Of a stretch of 64,000 nt of DNA, positions 43,563 to 54,323 are shown piece by piece. Source of the DNA: Acinetobacter sichuanensis (lineage in GTDB: Bacteria > Pseudomonadota > Gammaproteobacteria > Pseudomonadales > Moraxellaceae); NCBI RefSeq assembly GCF_003024515.2, contig NZ_PYIX02000006.1, forward strand, positions 62,001-126,000, read 5' to 3'. The first letter of the stretch is position 1. Every line of letters starts with the position of its first letter. A program made the translations under genes and the position numbers. The notes below the pieces were generated by a model. The model did not search any database. It was not told the origin of the DNA and saw only the letters and a program-made list of their open reading frames with translations.

Positions 43563-45415
43563 GGTGATTTCCCCTGTGTTTGATAAATAAATGGATTACG
43601 ATAAGTCAATGGGCTTTGATTTAAACTCAATGGTGTGTATAAAAATTCTTGTACTTGTGCAGCATTATTGAAGTTGTATTGTTCAATCGCTAATTTTTGA
43701 ATGCCAATTCGTTGCAAAGCAAGAAAATCAGCCTGTATTTTTTGCCAATCTGCTGCCGTTTTTGTAGATTTCACCGTTAAAGTGACTAAAATTTTGGCTT
43801 TCTCTGATGCAGTTAAAGCATCAAGCTGTTGAAGCATTTTTTTAAAATCTTGAGCATGATCTAAACTGTTTATTTCAAAATTAAATATATTTGCAGTCGA
43901 TTGAAATTGATTTAAAAACTGCTGAATTGTTCCATCTGCAAGCTCATCTAACTGAACTTGTAGTGTTAAATTAAACGGATTACTAATATTGCTATAGGTT
44001 AAGGCGTATTGAGAAATATCCATCAAAGTTTGTGCAACACGTTTTTGCTGAATGACACAATCTTGTTGAATATTCACCTGAAAAGCACAGTGCAACTTTT
44101 GCTCTGTAGTTAAAATAATACCATCCAAGTTACTATTATTTTTAAACAATTGCTCTGAAAGCTGAACAGCCAATTGTGGTTTTTGCTCTTGTAAAGCGTA
44201 GGGTAAACGTGCATAAACACGATTAAAAATTCGGGTTTTTGCCTGCCATAATGTTCGATTCATGACATCTTTAGACATGCTTAATGCTGTATTTGGAAAA
44301 TAGGCATGGTCATAAATACCATCCTGATTTTGATCACCTACGACATTTAAAATCAATGCATTACTCTTTAACGCACTCGTTAAATCTAAAATTTTTCCGA
44401 GTTGCTGATCGGCCAATTGATAATTTGATGAAAATTCAGCTAAATCAAAGGACAAAGCACGGATGGGTTCATAACGAATAAAATCTCGATATTGTATTGC
44501 ATCCATCATTTGCTCAAAAAGATCTTCTGCACTTGGATTATTAACAGCTAAACCACGTTGAAATGTGCCATCTTTGACTTGATTCACGGCATCTGCACCT
44601 AAACTAAAAGACAGCGCAAAACCCGCTTTTTGTGCTAAATGCTCAGTTTCTACATTCGTTGCACCATAAGGCCAAACCATTGCAAGTGGGACTTCACCGA
44701 CCTCTTTAGTTAAAATAGCTTTCGATTGTTTTAGATCTTGAATAATACGTTGCTCATACTCATCTTGCGTTTCATAACGTTTTAATGCCACCAGATATTG
44801 TCGTGTAATTGCAGCAGGCTGTTGATTATTCTGTGGGTTTGCTAAAACACCTTGATGCAGATTATGCGAATGACTCGCAAACTCAACCCATCCTGATTGA
44901 TGCATTTCTCGAACTTGCGCCCAAGTCATCTGATTGCCTTGCCCATATGCTTCATAAATCGCTTTGGTATTACCATTCATCCAACTCGTGACCAAAGCAA
45001 ATACAACTGGAATTTTATATTGCTTAGCCAAAGGAAAAACACGACTATAATGACTCAATGCCCCATCATCGAAACTGATTAAGATTGCATTTTTCGGCAA
45101 AGGTTGACCTTGTTGTCGAGCCTGTAAAATTTGTTTTAAACTGACAGGATGCCAATCTGAGCGTTTTAACCATTCAAAAAATTGAACTAAATTTTGGGTA
45201 CTGATGGCATACGGATCACGATCACCATTTTTTAACACATCATCCCGTACATCGTGAAAAGTTAAACTCACAAAATGCTGCTGATCAAAAAAAATATTTT
45301 GCTGGGTGACTTGAGCAGATTTTACGTGTTGATCATTTGCAAATGCAGGACTAATCACACCAATCAAAACAAAATTGATAAAAATGCGTTTTGAAAACTG
45401 TTTAAAACTCATCAT
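43559..45415 (-). CDS. pgaB: PNAG N-deacetylase PgaB
   Basis: 618 aa. N-terminal carbohydrate esterase 4 deacetylase (~45-290) with LTFHDV, the metal/catalytic ISFDDGALS, and HSHNLH; then a C-terminal GH153-type TIM barrel (~310-600) that binds and may cut dPNAG. Partial deacetylation is needed for export. The N-terminus is an ordinary signal peptide (ending PAFA|ND) with no lipobox Cys, unlike the lipoprotein PgaB of E. coli. The start overlaps the pgaA stop by 1 nt. Confidence 0.95.
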   Translation of the reverse strand: MMSFKQFSKRIFINFVLIGVISPAFANDQHVKSAQVTQQNIFFDQQHFVSLTFHDVRDDVLKNGDRDPYAISTQNLVQFFEWLKRSDWHPVSLKQILQARQQGQPLPKNAILISFDDGALSHYSRVFPLAKQYKIPVVFALVTSWMNGNTKAIYEAYGQGNQMTWAQVREMHQSGWVEFASHSHNLHQGVLANPQNNQQPAAITRQYLVALKRYETQDEYEQRIIQDLKQSKAILTKEVGEVPLAMVWPYGATNVETEHLAQKAGFALSFSLGADAVNQVKDGTFQRGLAVNNPSAEDLFEQMMDAIQYRDFIRYEPIRALSFDLAEFSSNYQLADQQLGKILDLTSALKSNALILNVVGDQNQDGIYDHAYFPNTALSMSKDVMNRTLWQAKTRIFNRVYARLPYALQEQKPQLAVQLSEQLFKNNSNLDGIILTTEQKLHCAFQVNIQQDCVIQQKRVAQTLMDISQYALTYSNISNPFNLTLQVQLDELADGTIQQFLNQFQSTANIFNFEINSLDHAQDFKKMLQQLDALTASEKAKILVTLTVKSTKTAADWQKIQADFLALQRIGIQKLAIEQYNFNNAAQVQEFLYTPLSLNQSPLTYRNPFIYQTQGKSP

Positions 45416-47880
45416 CAGAAACGCCCCTCAAAACTTAAATTTCCATACAATTGTTTTTCATATTCACCATCATAGGCATGAATGCCATAACCTAGCCCAT
45501 AACCCAAAGACCATGTTCTTGATAATTTCCACATGTGTTGATATTGCACATCCATTACAGGTTTAGGGTCAAAACTTTGTTGTTGATACATGCCCATGGT
45601 AAAATTAAAACGTTGTGTCAAAGCTTGCTCATAGTTACGCCATGTCAACCAGTCGTGGTTCAAACTGACAGCTAAACTTGAACTTTGTTTGGGGCTAAAA
45701 TAGGACACCTGATTGGTTTGATTTTTTCCATAGTAGCCACTCACACCTGCTGTGGTGGTGTGGTGAGGGCTTAAAAAAACACGTTGTGAGTAATCTGCTG
45801 TCAATTCTTGTCTTAAATTACCATCATTAATATCTGTCAACTGATAAACAGCACCTGCTTGACGAGACTCATTTTCTTTCCATCGAATTCCTACGCCATA
45901 AGACTGACCTTCGTGATTTAAGTCTATCGCTTGTAATGGAATATCAGCCTGACTATTGGCTGAAAGTGAATATTGCCAATGATCATTCAATTGATGCGTC
46001 CATGCAGCTTCAATACCTTGACGATCACCTTGATGGTTTTGTGAAGCAATGACAGTCAATGACTTTCTCTGATCTTGCCATTCTAGACCAAGCCCATAGC
46101 GTTGTTGTTCTAAAGTACCTTGACGAAACTTGCCCCAAATATCCCGATGTTCAGCCAAAATACGATAGTTATCAGCAAACCAAGGAGAATATAAGCTTGT
46201 GGTCATTTCACGATCTTGAGAACCTTTTAAACCTTGTATAAGCTCATTTTGATCTGAACGACTGCGAGAAAAACGACTATTGTGCTGAATCGTGGCATGA
46301 TCACGATCTTCTAACGCTTTACGACTTTTAATAACACTACTGTCTTCAGCATAGTCTTGCATGAGCTGATTGGTTTGCTGACGCCATGTTTGTACATCAC
46401 CTAAAGCTTGTGCATTTTGCATGGTATTAATTTTTGTTTGCTTAGAAACAGGCTGTAATCCATTTAAACGCGCTAAAGTTTGCGCTGCTTGTTCAGGTTT
46501 ATCACGCCAACGTTGAATTCTAGCAAGCTGATTTAGCCCGTCTTCTGTATTCGAAGTTTTTTCCACCAAACCTTCAAAATAAGGTTCAGCAATATCTAAA
46601 CGATTACTATATGCCCAGTTTAAACCACGCAAACCAATATATTGTGTACGATCAGCATGAACCGATTTATCTACACCTTTAGCTTGACTGTATTGAAATG
46701 TAGGCAATAAATGATCTATTTCTTTAATAAGTTGATTTGCCTGATCATATTTTTCTTGTTCAAGCAATGAATAATAAAATGCGCTATAGACATTCATATC
46801 CGAATAGTTTTTTTCAGTCATTAATGTTCGATACAACTGTTCGGCTTGTGCTGATTGACGTTCAGCTAAATAAGCATCAGCAATTGCCTGTCGAGCATAT
46901 GCAGGCATGGTCGTTACCGCAGGCAATTGCACATGCTGTAAGAGATCAAGTACAGTTTTAGATTTACCCCTGACACTTAAAGCATATATATAGTCATAAT
47001 AAAAACGATTAAAAAACGGTGCTGTAAATGTATATTCATTGGCAAGATGCTCAGCACCTAACAACACTACATCCAACATTTCATAACTTTTTGTATCAGA
47101 CTCACCACGACGTGATAAATACTGTGAACGCTTAATCGCACTTTCAATCTGCTGAGCAAAATTTCCCAATATAATCTGCTGATTTAAGTTTGGATCCCAG
47201 TCCGTTTTGGGATATTTTTCAATCACTTCTATGGCTTGCTGATAACTCCCCAAAGCCATTAATGTATTGACATATTCTTTTTGAATATTTGTATCTTTAG
47301 GTTGTTTTTCATAAGCATATTGCACCGCATGTAAAGCTTCAGCCGTTTGTCCAAGTATTCGATAACTATATGAAACCTGCATGAGTTGCTCAGCGGATAG
47401 CTGTTTTAAACTCATTTTTTGCAAAACTGCCAATGCTTGTTTTTTCTGTTGATTTTCACTCAACAAAATGGCTTTTAAAATATTGACGTGTAACTGATTT
47501 TTCTGTTGAAACGGTTCAAATTGTTGCAGTAAAAGCAATGCTTGGTTAAATAACTTTTGATCGCGTAAAAGTTTCACCACACTCAACTGTGCATACTCTG
47601 GAAATTGAGTCACCTGAATCCGCTGCGTCAGCTTTAATAAAGTCGCGGCATCCAATGGATGTACTGTATTTACAGACAATAAATAATCAGCTAAAACCTT
47701 TTGATCCTGTGGATATTTTTGCAACAATTGTTCAAGTGCAACGATGCCTTTCTGAGTCTGACCATTTTTAATATACAACACCGCCTGTTCTCTTAAAGTA
47801 TCAGGTGTTGCTGCATATGACGTTTGTAATCCTAAATATAAAAATAAGCCCACTGGCAAAAAATAATATGAATATTGCAT
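45415..47880 (-). CDS. pgaA: PNAG outer-membrane export porin PgaA
   Basis: 821 aa. A signal peptide ends at about SYAA|TPD. A long superhelix of TPR repeats fills residues ~25-510 (for example AVLYIKNGQTQKGIVALEQLL and HAVQYAYEKQPKDTNIQKEYV). A C-terminal 16-strand-type beta barrel (~540-821) ends in Phe (LSFEGRF), the Bam recognition signal. It exports deacetylated PNAG through the outer membrane. First gene of pgaABCD, behind a long AT-rich leader. Confidence 0.95.
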   Translation of the reverse strand: MQYSYYFLPVGLFLYLGLQTSYAATPDTLREQAVLYIKNGQTQKGIVALEQLLQKYPQDQKVLADYLLSVNTVHPLDAATLLKLTQRIQVTQFPEYAQLSVVKLLRDQKLFNQALLLLQQFEPFQQKNQLHVNILKAILLSENQQKKQALAVLQKMSLKQLSAEQLMQVSYSYRILGQTAEALHAVQYAYEKQPKDTNIQKEYVNTLMALGSYQQAIEVIEKYPKTDWDPNLNQQIILGNFAQQIESAIKRSQYLSRRGESDTKSYEMLDVVLLGAEHLANEYTFTAPFFNRFYYDYIYALSVRGKSKTVLDLLQHVQLPAVTTMPAYARQAIADAYLAERQSAQAEQLYRTLMTEKNYSDMNVYSAFYYSLLEQEKYDQANQLIKEIDHLLPTFQYSQAKGVDKSVHADRTQYIGLRGLNWAYSNRLDIAEPYFEGLVEKTSNTEDGLNQLARIQRWRDKPEQAAQTLARLNGLQPVSKQTKINTMQNAQALGDVQTWRQQTNQLMQDYAEDSSVIKSRKALEDRDHATIQHNSRFSRSRSDQNELIQGLKGSQDREMTTSLYSPWFADNYRILAEHRDIWGKFRQGTLEQQRYGLGLEWQDQRKSLTVIASQNHQGDRQGIEAAWTHQLNDHWQYSLSANSQADIPLQAIDLNHEGQSYGVGIRWKENESRQAGAVYQLTDINDGNLRQELTADYSQRVFLSPHHTTTAGVSGYYGKNQTNQVSYFSPKQSSSLAVSLNHDWLTWRNYEQALTQRFNFTMGMYQQQSFDPKPVMDVQYQHMWKLSRTWSLGYGLGYGIHAYDGEYEKQLYGNLSFEGRF

Positions 47881-48732
47881 AACTCATTCTTAAATTAAAG
47901 TGTGATATAAATCTCATTTCAATGATTTTAAGCAATAAAAAACCATACACTGTTAACTTATGTGCACACATTAATCTTGTTATTTTCAAATTATTTTATT
48001 AGATATCAATAAATTAATTTTATCTAAAATGTCTACTTTTCAATCAAGTTAATTTTTTTGTAAAATTAGCACACTTTTTTGTATAGTAAATTTTAAAAAA
48101 CAATCAATAAATATTTCACAATATGACAAATAATACGACATTTATTTGCATTTAAATCATATAAAAAACCATAAGATGATCACAAAACTTTAATTATATG
48201 ATAATAAAATTCACATAAATTTTACAACAAAAACAAAATATTAATACATTCAATCAAAAAAAATACGATATTTTTCTCACTTTTTAGAAACTTTGTTAAA
48301 CCATACATTTTAAATAATTTTTAAGTTTGAACGGCCATTACAAAAAATAATAACCAAGTAAAATCATAAGATTAATTTACTTTCAATGTTATTTCTTCAG
48401 AAAAAAATACAATTTCCCTGAGTGAATTGCATTATTTTCAATCACTTCGTTTATATATTTTTTTAAAAAAAGTACTTTAGATTTATATCTTTTTCTGCAA
48501 AGACATCTAAAAATAGGATTTATTTGAATCTAATCGACTTATAATTTGCTTATTATTAATACAATATTCATATGAATAAATGAGGTATTTTTTATAACTC
48601 AATGACAAATTTAACCAACTAAAAAACTTGCCATTGAGCTTCATTCAAACCATTTATTGATTTAAATATCTATTTAAAATTTACTTTAAACACACAGCTT
48701 TAAGTGTATTTTTTAATCAAAGCTTAAACTAA
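47881..48732. other. 852-bp AT-rich region upstream of pgaABCD
   Basis: The longest gene-free stretch in the window. Base composition is extremely AT-rich with many A/T tracts, suited to H-NS-type silencing. It must contain the pga promoter. No open frame with a ribosome site, no tRNA and no clear operator could be found. A weak ACAC-GTGT hairpin near 48690-48712 may serve the ppsR 3' end. Confidence 0.6.
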
Positions 48733-49569
48733 TTATCCAATGCGACGCTTCAATCCTGTCATTTGTAAAACACGTGTTGAAATTTCTTCAATTGACATCT
48801 CAGACACATTGAGATACTTGATCCCTTCTGAAATATAAATCCCTTCAACTGCACGTAATTCCATCTGACATTGAGAAAAACTGGCATAGCGACTATTTGC
48901 CTTGCGTTCTGTACGAATTGCCACTAAACGATCCGCATCAATCATTAAACCAAACAGCTTATGCTTATGCTCTCTAAGCACCGCAGGCAAACGATTATCG
49001 TCTAAATCTTCTTCTGTTAAAGGATAGTTTGCAACGCGAATTCCAAACTGTAATGACAGGTAAATAGATGTCGGTGTTTTGCCTGAACGTGATACCCCAA
49101 TCAGAATCAAATCTGCTTTGTCATAGTGTCTTGTACGTGCACCATCATCATTGTCTAAAGCAAAATGAACCGCATCAATACGTGCCTTATATGACTCAGA
49201 ATCAGTCACTGCATGGGTCTGTCCGACTAAAGTTGTAGGCTGAGTGCCTAAAACATCTGACAATTTGCTAATAAGCCCTTCAAAAACATCAAGATTTACA
49301 GCATTTGCTGTATTAATAATATCACGAACATAAGGGTCAACTAAGGTATCAAATACCAATGGCTGCTGACCATCTTTTTCAGCACTTTTATTAATCTCCT
49401 CCACCACACTCATTGCAGCTTCTTCAGAGGTAATATAGGGAATGATATGGATATCAAACTTTACATGCGGAAATTGCGCTAATAACGAGTGCCCAAGGGT
49501 TTCAGCAGTAATGGCAGTACCATCCGAAATAAAAAATACGCTACGCTTTATTTGGTTACTTTCTGACAT
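48733..49569 (-). CDS. ppsR: phosphoenolpyruvate synthase regulatory protein (kinase/pyrophosphorylase)
   Basis: 278 aa from ATG 49569, with GAGGAGAA upstream. DUF299 family: it phosphorylates PEP synthase with ADP to switch it off and removes the phosphate by a phosphate-dependent, pyrophosphate-forming reaction. Start pattern VFFISDGTAITAETLGHSLL and a P-loop-like GVSRSGKTPTSIYLS near residue 155. Divergent from ppsA, its target, with ~155 bp between. Confidence 0.95.
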   Translation of the reverse strand: MSESNQIKRSVFFISDGTAITAETLGHSLLAQFPHVKFDIHIIPYITSEEAAMSVVEEINKSAEKDGQQPLVFDTLVDPYVRDIINTANAVNLDVFEGLISKLSDVLGTQPTTLVGQTHAVTDSESYKARIDAVHFALDNDDGARTRHYDKADLILIGVSRSGKTPTSIYLSLQFGIRVANYPLTEEDLDDNRLPAVLREHKHKLFGLMIDADRLVAIRTERKANSRYASFSQCQMELRAVEGIYISEGIKYLNVSEMSIEEISTRVLQMTGLKRRIG

Positions 49570-49723
49570 TAAAATTCTCCTCAAACATTTGTCTTAGCGA
49601 TGTATAATCTTTATAGTAAACCCATCTTACATGACTATCACTTAGTTGAATCAAAATGCTAAGTTTTTTGTTATAATTTGATGCCAAGATAGTGATTAAT
49701 ACTGCATAAGTGGAGCAACAACT

Positions 49724-52102
49724 TTGGAAGCACGCGTAATCGGTCTAGAAAAACTAGGGAAACACGACGTTGAGATCGTGGGTGGTAAAAACTCTTCTCT
49801 TGGAGAAATGATTAGCCATTTAGCAAATGCTGGCGTATCAGTTCCAGGTGGATTTGCAACAACTGCTGCTGCATATCGCGAATTCCTTGAACAAAGTGGT
49901 TTAAATGCCAAAATTTCTGCAGAATTGAAGCAACTCAATGTTGATGATGTTAACGCACTTGCTGAAACGGGTGCAAAAATCCGTCAATGGATCGTAGATA
50001 CTCCACTTACTCCTAGCCTTGAGCAAGAAGTTCGCACTGCTTTTGCTGAACTTTCTAAAGGCAATCCAGATATTGCTGTTGCTGTTCGTTCATCTGCAAC
50101 TGCTGAAGATTTACCAGATGCTTCATTTGCAGGACAACAAGAAACTTTCTTAAATATTCGCGGTATCGACAATATTCTTATTGCGATTAAAGAAGTGTTC
50201 GCATCACTTTATAATGACCGTGCGATTGCTTACCGTGTACACCAAAACTTTGACCATGACATCGTTGCCCTTTCTGCGGGTATTCAACGTATGGTTCGCT
50301 CTGAAACTGGTGCTGCGGGTGTTATGTTTACACTTGATACAGAATCTGGTTTCCGTGAAGCAGTATTTATTACAGCTTCTTACGGCTTGGGCGAAATGGT
50401 CGTTCAAGGTGCTGTAAACCCTGACGAATTCTATGTTTCTAAACCATTACTTCGCAATGGCAAACATGCTGTGATCCGTCGTAATCTTGGTTCTAAACAC
50501 CAAAAAATGATTTATGGCGAAGAAGGTTCAGCAGGTAAATCTGTTGTTGTTGTAGATGTAGAAAAAGCTGAACGTCAACAATTTGCTTTAAATGACTTAG
50601 AACTTCAAGAACTTGCTAAACAAGCACTCATCATTGAAGAACATTATCAAGCACCGATGGATATCGAGTGGGCGAAAGATGGTGATGACGGTCAAATCTA
50701 TATCGTTCAGGCTCGCCCTGAAACAGTAAAAAGCCGTGAAAATGTCGGCACAATGGAACGCTACCTGCTTAAGCAAAAAGGCACAGTTCTTTGTGAAGGT
50801 CGTTCAATTGGTCAACGTATTGGTTCTGGTAAAGTCCGTATCGTGACGTCGATTAAAGAAATGGACAAAGTGCAAGACGGTGATGTACTTGTATCTGACA
50901 TGACTGACCCAGATTGGGAACCAGTCATGAAACGTGCTGCTGCAATTATCACGAATCGTGGTGGTCGTACTTGCCACGCAGCGATTATTGCACGTGAATT
51001 AGGCGTACCTGCGATTGTAGGTTGTGGTAATGCAACTGAAGTTCTAACTGATGGTCAAGAAGTTACTGTTTCTTGTGCTGAAGGTGATACAGGTTTCATC
51101 TATGAAGGTGCGTTAGATTTCGAAATCCAACGTAACTCTATCGAATCAATGCCTGCACTTCCGTTCAAAATCATGATGAACGTTGGTAACCCTGACCGTG
51201 CATTTGACTTTGCTCAAATTCCAAACGAAGGTATTGGTCTTGCACGTTTAGAATTCATCATCAACCGTATGATTGGTGTGCATCCTAAAGCATTATTGAA
51301 CATTGACAGCTTACCACGTGAAACTCGTGCTGCTGTTCTAGCACGTACTGCGGGTTACTCTTCTCCTATCGAATTCTATGTCGAAAAATTGGTTGAAGGT
51401 ATTTCTACACTTGCTTCAGCATTTGCAGATAAACCTGTTATTGTTCGTATGTCTGATTTCAAATCAAACGAATATGCAAACTTAATTGGCGGTAAACTTT
51501 ACGAGCCAGAAGAAGAAAACCCAATGCTGGGCTTCCGTGGCGCAAGTCGTTATGTTTCTGACAACTTCCGTGACTGTTTTGAGCTTGAATGCCGTGCCTT
51601 GAAAAAAGCACGTGACGAAATGGGCTTAACCAATATTCAAATCATGATTCCTTTCGTACGTACAGTATCTGAAGCGAAACGTGTAATTGAATTACTTGCT
51701 GCAAATGGTTTAAAACGCGGTGAAAATGGTCTTAAAGTGATCATGATGTGTGAATTACCAACAAACGCATTATTGGCTGAACAATTCCTTGAACACTTTG
51801 ATGGTTTCTCTATCGGTTCAAATGACTTAACTCAGTTAACGCTTGGTTTAGACCGTGACTCTGGTATTGTTTCTCACCTATTTGACGAACGTGATGCTGC
51901 GGTTAAAACATTGTTAGCTATGGCAATCCATGCTTGTCGTAAAGCAGGTAAATATGTAGGTATCTGTGGTCAAGGTCCTTCAGATCATCCTGATCTTGCA
52001 CAATGGTTAATGGATCAAGGCATTGAGTCTGTTTCTTTAAACCCAGACTCTGTTTTAGATACTTGGTTCTTCCTTGCTGAAGAAAAGACTAAACAAGTTT
52101 AA
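49724..52102 (+). CDS. ppsA: phosphoenolpyruvate synthase
   Basis: 792 aa. Converts pyruvate, ATP and water to PEP, AMP and phosphate for gluconeogenesis. N-terminal ATP-grasp domain with [11 protein letters not shown] and [19 protein letters not shown], the swivelling phosphohistidine domain with [15 protein letters not shown] (catalytic His), and the C-terminal PEP-binding TIM barrel with FRGASRY and [15 protein letters not shown]. The reading frame begins with TTG at 49724; GGAG is 8 nt upstream and no in-frame ATG exists before conserved sequence. A good TATAAT at 49672-49677 may be its -10 box. Confidence 0.97.
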   Translation: MEARVIGLEKLGKHDVEIVGGKNSSLGEMISHLANAGVSVPGGFATTAAAYREFLEQSGLNAKISAELKQLNVDDVNALAETGAKIRQWIVDTPLTPSLEQEVRTAFAELSKGNPDIAVAVRSSATAEDLPDASFAGQQETFLNIRGIDNILIAIKEVFASLYNDRAIAYRVHQNFDHDIVALSAGIQRMVRSETGAAGVMFTLDTESGFREAVFITASYGLGEMVVQGAVNPDEFYVSKPLLRNGKHAVIRRNLGSKHQKMIYGEEGSAGKSVVVVDVEKAERQQFALNDLELQELAKQALIIEEHYQAPMDIEWAKDGDDGQIYIVQARPETVKSRENVGTMERYLLKQKGTVLCEGRSIGQRIGSGKVRIVTSIKEMDKVQDGDVLVSDMTDPDWEPVMKRAAAIITNRGGRTCHAAIIARELGVPAIVGCGNATEVLTDGQEVTVSCAEGDTGFIYEGALDFEIQRNSIESMPALPFKIMMNVGNPDRAFDFAQIPNEGIGLARLEFIINRMIGVHPKALLNIDSLPRETRAAVLARTAGYSSPIEFYVEKLVEGISTLASAFADKPVIVRMSDFKSNEYANLIGGKLYEPEEENPMLGFRGASRYVSDNFRDCFELECRALKKARDEMGLTNIQIMIPFVRTVSEAKRVIELLAANGLKRGENGLKVIMMCELPTNALLAEQFLEHFDGFSIGSNDLTQLTLGLDRDSGIVSHLFDERDAAVKTLLAMAIHACRKAGKYVGICGQGPSDHPDLAQWLMDQGIESVSLNPDSVLDTWFFLAEEKTKQV

Positions 52103-52113
52103 TAAAACATGTT

Positions 52114-52144
52114 AAAAAAGACCCTTTCGTAGGGTCTTTTTTTC
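52114..52144 (+). terminator. terminator after ppsA
   Basis: AAAAAAGACCCT / AGGGTCTTTTTT with a 5-nt loop. Confidence 0.92.
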
Positions 52145-52188
52145 ATCTACGATTTTTATATTTAGATTTATTTTGAGAATTGAGCTTT

Positions 52189-52959
52189 ATGCAAATTTAC
52201 TTGGCGAGAAATAACCAACAAGCTGGTCCATATACTGTCGAACAACTCAATCAAATGCTTGCAAGCCAACAAGTACTCTTGACTGATTTGGCTTGGCACC
52301 AAGGTATGACTAAATGGAAAGCACTTGGTGAATTAACACAAGGTAAACTTGTATATGAACCTACGGGCTATATCAGCTCTACTCCAACATACAACCCAAA
52401 TCCTTTTCAAGAGAACTCAGAAGTTTCGCTCAACAAACAACAAAGCCAGACCGAACTTGCGCCAATTTCATCACGTGTGTTAGCAAAAATCATTGATATG
52501 CTGTTGTGGCTTCCTGCTGCCTATATTCCAATGACCTATTTAAAACCAGAACAGCTTCAACAACTGGTTGACATCCAAGCAAAAATGCAATCTAAAGTTT
52601 CTGCCGCTGAAGCAACCAAACTACAAGAGCAATTTATCATGATGTTTCCTATGGAAGCATGGCAAATGATGGGGCTATATATTGTCATCATGCTCGCAAT
52701 ACAGGGATTTCTTGTTTTCAAATCTGGGCAAAGTATAGGCAAAAAATTAGCAAAAATTAAAATTGTAGATATGAATAATGGGCAACAAGTCTCAGGAAAT
52801 CGCTCATTTTTAATTCGCTCAGTACTTTTTACACTCTTTACAATTATTTCACTTCCTTTATTCCCTCTGTTTTCACTGATTGATTACATTTTTGCAATTA
52901 ACCAAAACCGCCAAACATTACATGATAAGTTGGCTAAGACCAAAGTCATCAAGCAATAA
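52189..52959 (+). CDS. GYF_2 - RDD domain membrane protein
   Basis: 256 aa from ATG 52189; a TTG three codons earlier is possible. An N-terminal GYF_2 domain (~1-60: IYLARNNQQAGPYTVEQLNQML, LAWHQGMTKWKAL) is joined by a Gln/Pro/Ser linker to an RDD membrane domain (~95-256) starting SRVLAKIIDMLLW, with SGQSIGKKLAKIKIVD and the C-terminal QTLHDKLAKTKV. About three to four membrane helices. Role unknown; GYF domains bind proline-rich partners. A terminator follows. Confidence 0.9.
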   Translation: MQIYLARNNQQAGPYTVEQLNQMLASQQVLLTDLAWHQGMTKWKALGELTQGKLVYEPTGYISSTPTYNPNPFQENSEVSLNKQQSQTELAPISSRVLAKIIDMLLWLPAAYIPMTYLKPEQLQQLVDIQAKMQSKVSAAEATKLQEQFIMMFPMEAWQMMGLYIVIMLAIQGFLVFKSGQSIGKKLAKIKIVDMNNGQQVSGNRSFLIRSVLFTLFTIISLPLFPLFSLIDYIFAINQNRQTLHDKLAKTKVIKQ

Positions 52960-53264
52960 TTTTTATGTTTTTTACAAAGGGTGCTTTCGCATCCTTTTTT
53001 TACAATATAACTTTGATTTATAAACATAAAGTTGAAAATTCACATATAAATCCGAGTAAAAAAATTGGTTTTTATTACAGTTATTTAAAGCCTGTTTACA
53101 TATAGCTAAGTTTGCCGATATGAGGCATAATGCCCTACAACGTCTGGGTGTCAGATCATTGAGAATGTTTACTATTTGTAATTAATAGTCATTTTCAATC
53201 ATGCGACACTTTAATCGCTATCCCATATTTAATAGGGAATGGGACTCTTCACCGAGGTTGTAAA
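52960..53264. other. intergenic region before cyoA
   Basis: 305 bp. It begins with the RDD gene terminator. The rest should hold the cyo promoter; the last ~45 bp before cyoA contain a CCCAT / ATGGG pair that may form a small leader hairpin. No gene is seen. Confidence 0.5.
52976..53001 (+). terminator. terminator after the GYF/RDD gene
   Basis: AAAGGGTGC / GCATCCTTT (one G-T pair) with a TTTC loop and a T-run. Confidence 0.8.
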
Positions 53265-54320
53265 ATGAGACAAACGATTTTAGCTGTATTGTCTTTATCT
53301 ACGCTAGCTGCACTCTTAACTGGGTGTGGTGGTGATATGGTACTTCTAAACTCTAAAGGTCCAGTTGCACAAGGTCAGTCAGACCTCATGATGACTGCGA
53401 TTTACTTAATGCTTTTGGTCGTAATTCCTTCGATCATCATGGCATTATGGTTTGGTTGGAAATATCGCGCGTCGAATAAAGATGCAGACTATAAACCTAC
53501 ATGGGCACACTCAACTGCAATTGAAATTGTAGTATGGGGCGTTCCTGTCATTATTATTGGTATTCTTGCGTATTTAACATGGTGGGGCTCACATAAATAT
53601 GACCCATACCGTCCGCTTGAATCAGAGAAAGCACATTTAGATATTCAGGTTATTGCTGAACAGTTTAAATGGGTATTTATCTATCCTGAGCAACAAATTG
53701 CAACTGTTAACGAAGTTCGTTTTCCTGAAAAAACACCTGTTAGCTTTAAAATTACTTCTAACTTTACAATGAACTCTTTCTTCATTCCTAAGTTAGCGGG
53801 TCAAATTTACGCAATGGCGGGTATGCAAACTCAACTCCATGTATTAGCAGATGAAACTGGTGAATACCGTGGCTTCTCTTCTAACTATAGTGGTTATGGC
53901 TTTACACAAATGCGCTTTAAAGCACATAGTGTGACTGAAGCGGATTTCAACAATTGGGTTGCAGCAGTTAAAGCAGGTAACGGAACTTCAGTAAACCCTG
54001 AAGCTCAACAAAAAACTGTTTTAGATGCAGCAGAATTTGCAACGCTTAAAGATGGTGACCGTTCTAAGCACCAAATTGAAGCAATGCTTAAAAATGCGCA
54101 TACTCCAGAAGAAAAAGCAAAAGCAGAAGAAGCTGAACGTAAAGGTCCATTCCCTACTAAGCCTCATCCTGTAACTTACTATTCTTCAGTTGAGCCTAAT
54201 TTGTTCGAAAGCATTATCAACAAATACATGAGTAACTATCATGGTGCAGATCACTCTTCACCTGCTAGTCATGCTGAAACTGTTGGTGCTGAACATGCAA
54301 CTGCTTCAGTAGAGGAATAA
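53265..54320 (+). CDS. cyoA: cytochrome bo3 ubiquinol oxidase subunit II
   Basis: 351 aa lipoprotein: the signal peptide ends with LLTGC, acylated Cys at about residue 21. Two membrane helices (~40-65, ~85-110) and a periplasmic cupredoxin domain (~125-235: EQFKWVFIYPEQ, NSFFIPKLAGQIYAMAGMQT). The Cys/His CuA ligands of cytochrome c oxidases are absent, as expected for a quinol oxidase. The C-terminal tail (~240-351) is Ala/Glu/His-rich and longer than in E. coli (315 aa). First gene of cyoABCDE; GAGG precedes the ATG. Confidence 0.96.
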   Translation: MRQTILAVLSLSTLAALLTGCGGDMVLLNSKGPVAQGQSDLMMTAIYLMLLVVIPSIIMALWFGWKYRASNKDADYKPTWAHSTAIEIVVWGVPVIIIGILAYLTWWGSHKYDPYRPLESEKAHLDIQVIAEQFKWVFIYPEQQIATVNEVRFPEKTPVSFKITSNFTMNSFFIPKLAGQIYAMAGMQTQLHVLADETGEYRGFSSNYSGYGFTQMRFKAHSVTEADFNNWVAAVKAGNGTSVNPEAQQKTVLDAAEFATLKDGDRSKHQIEAMLKNAHTPEEKAKAEEAERKGPFPTKPHPVTYYSSVEPNLFESIINKYMSNYHGADHSSPASHAETVGAEHATASVEE

Positions 54321-54323
54321 GAC

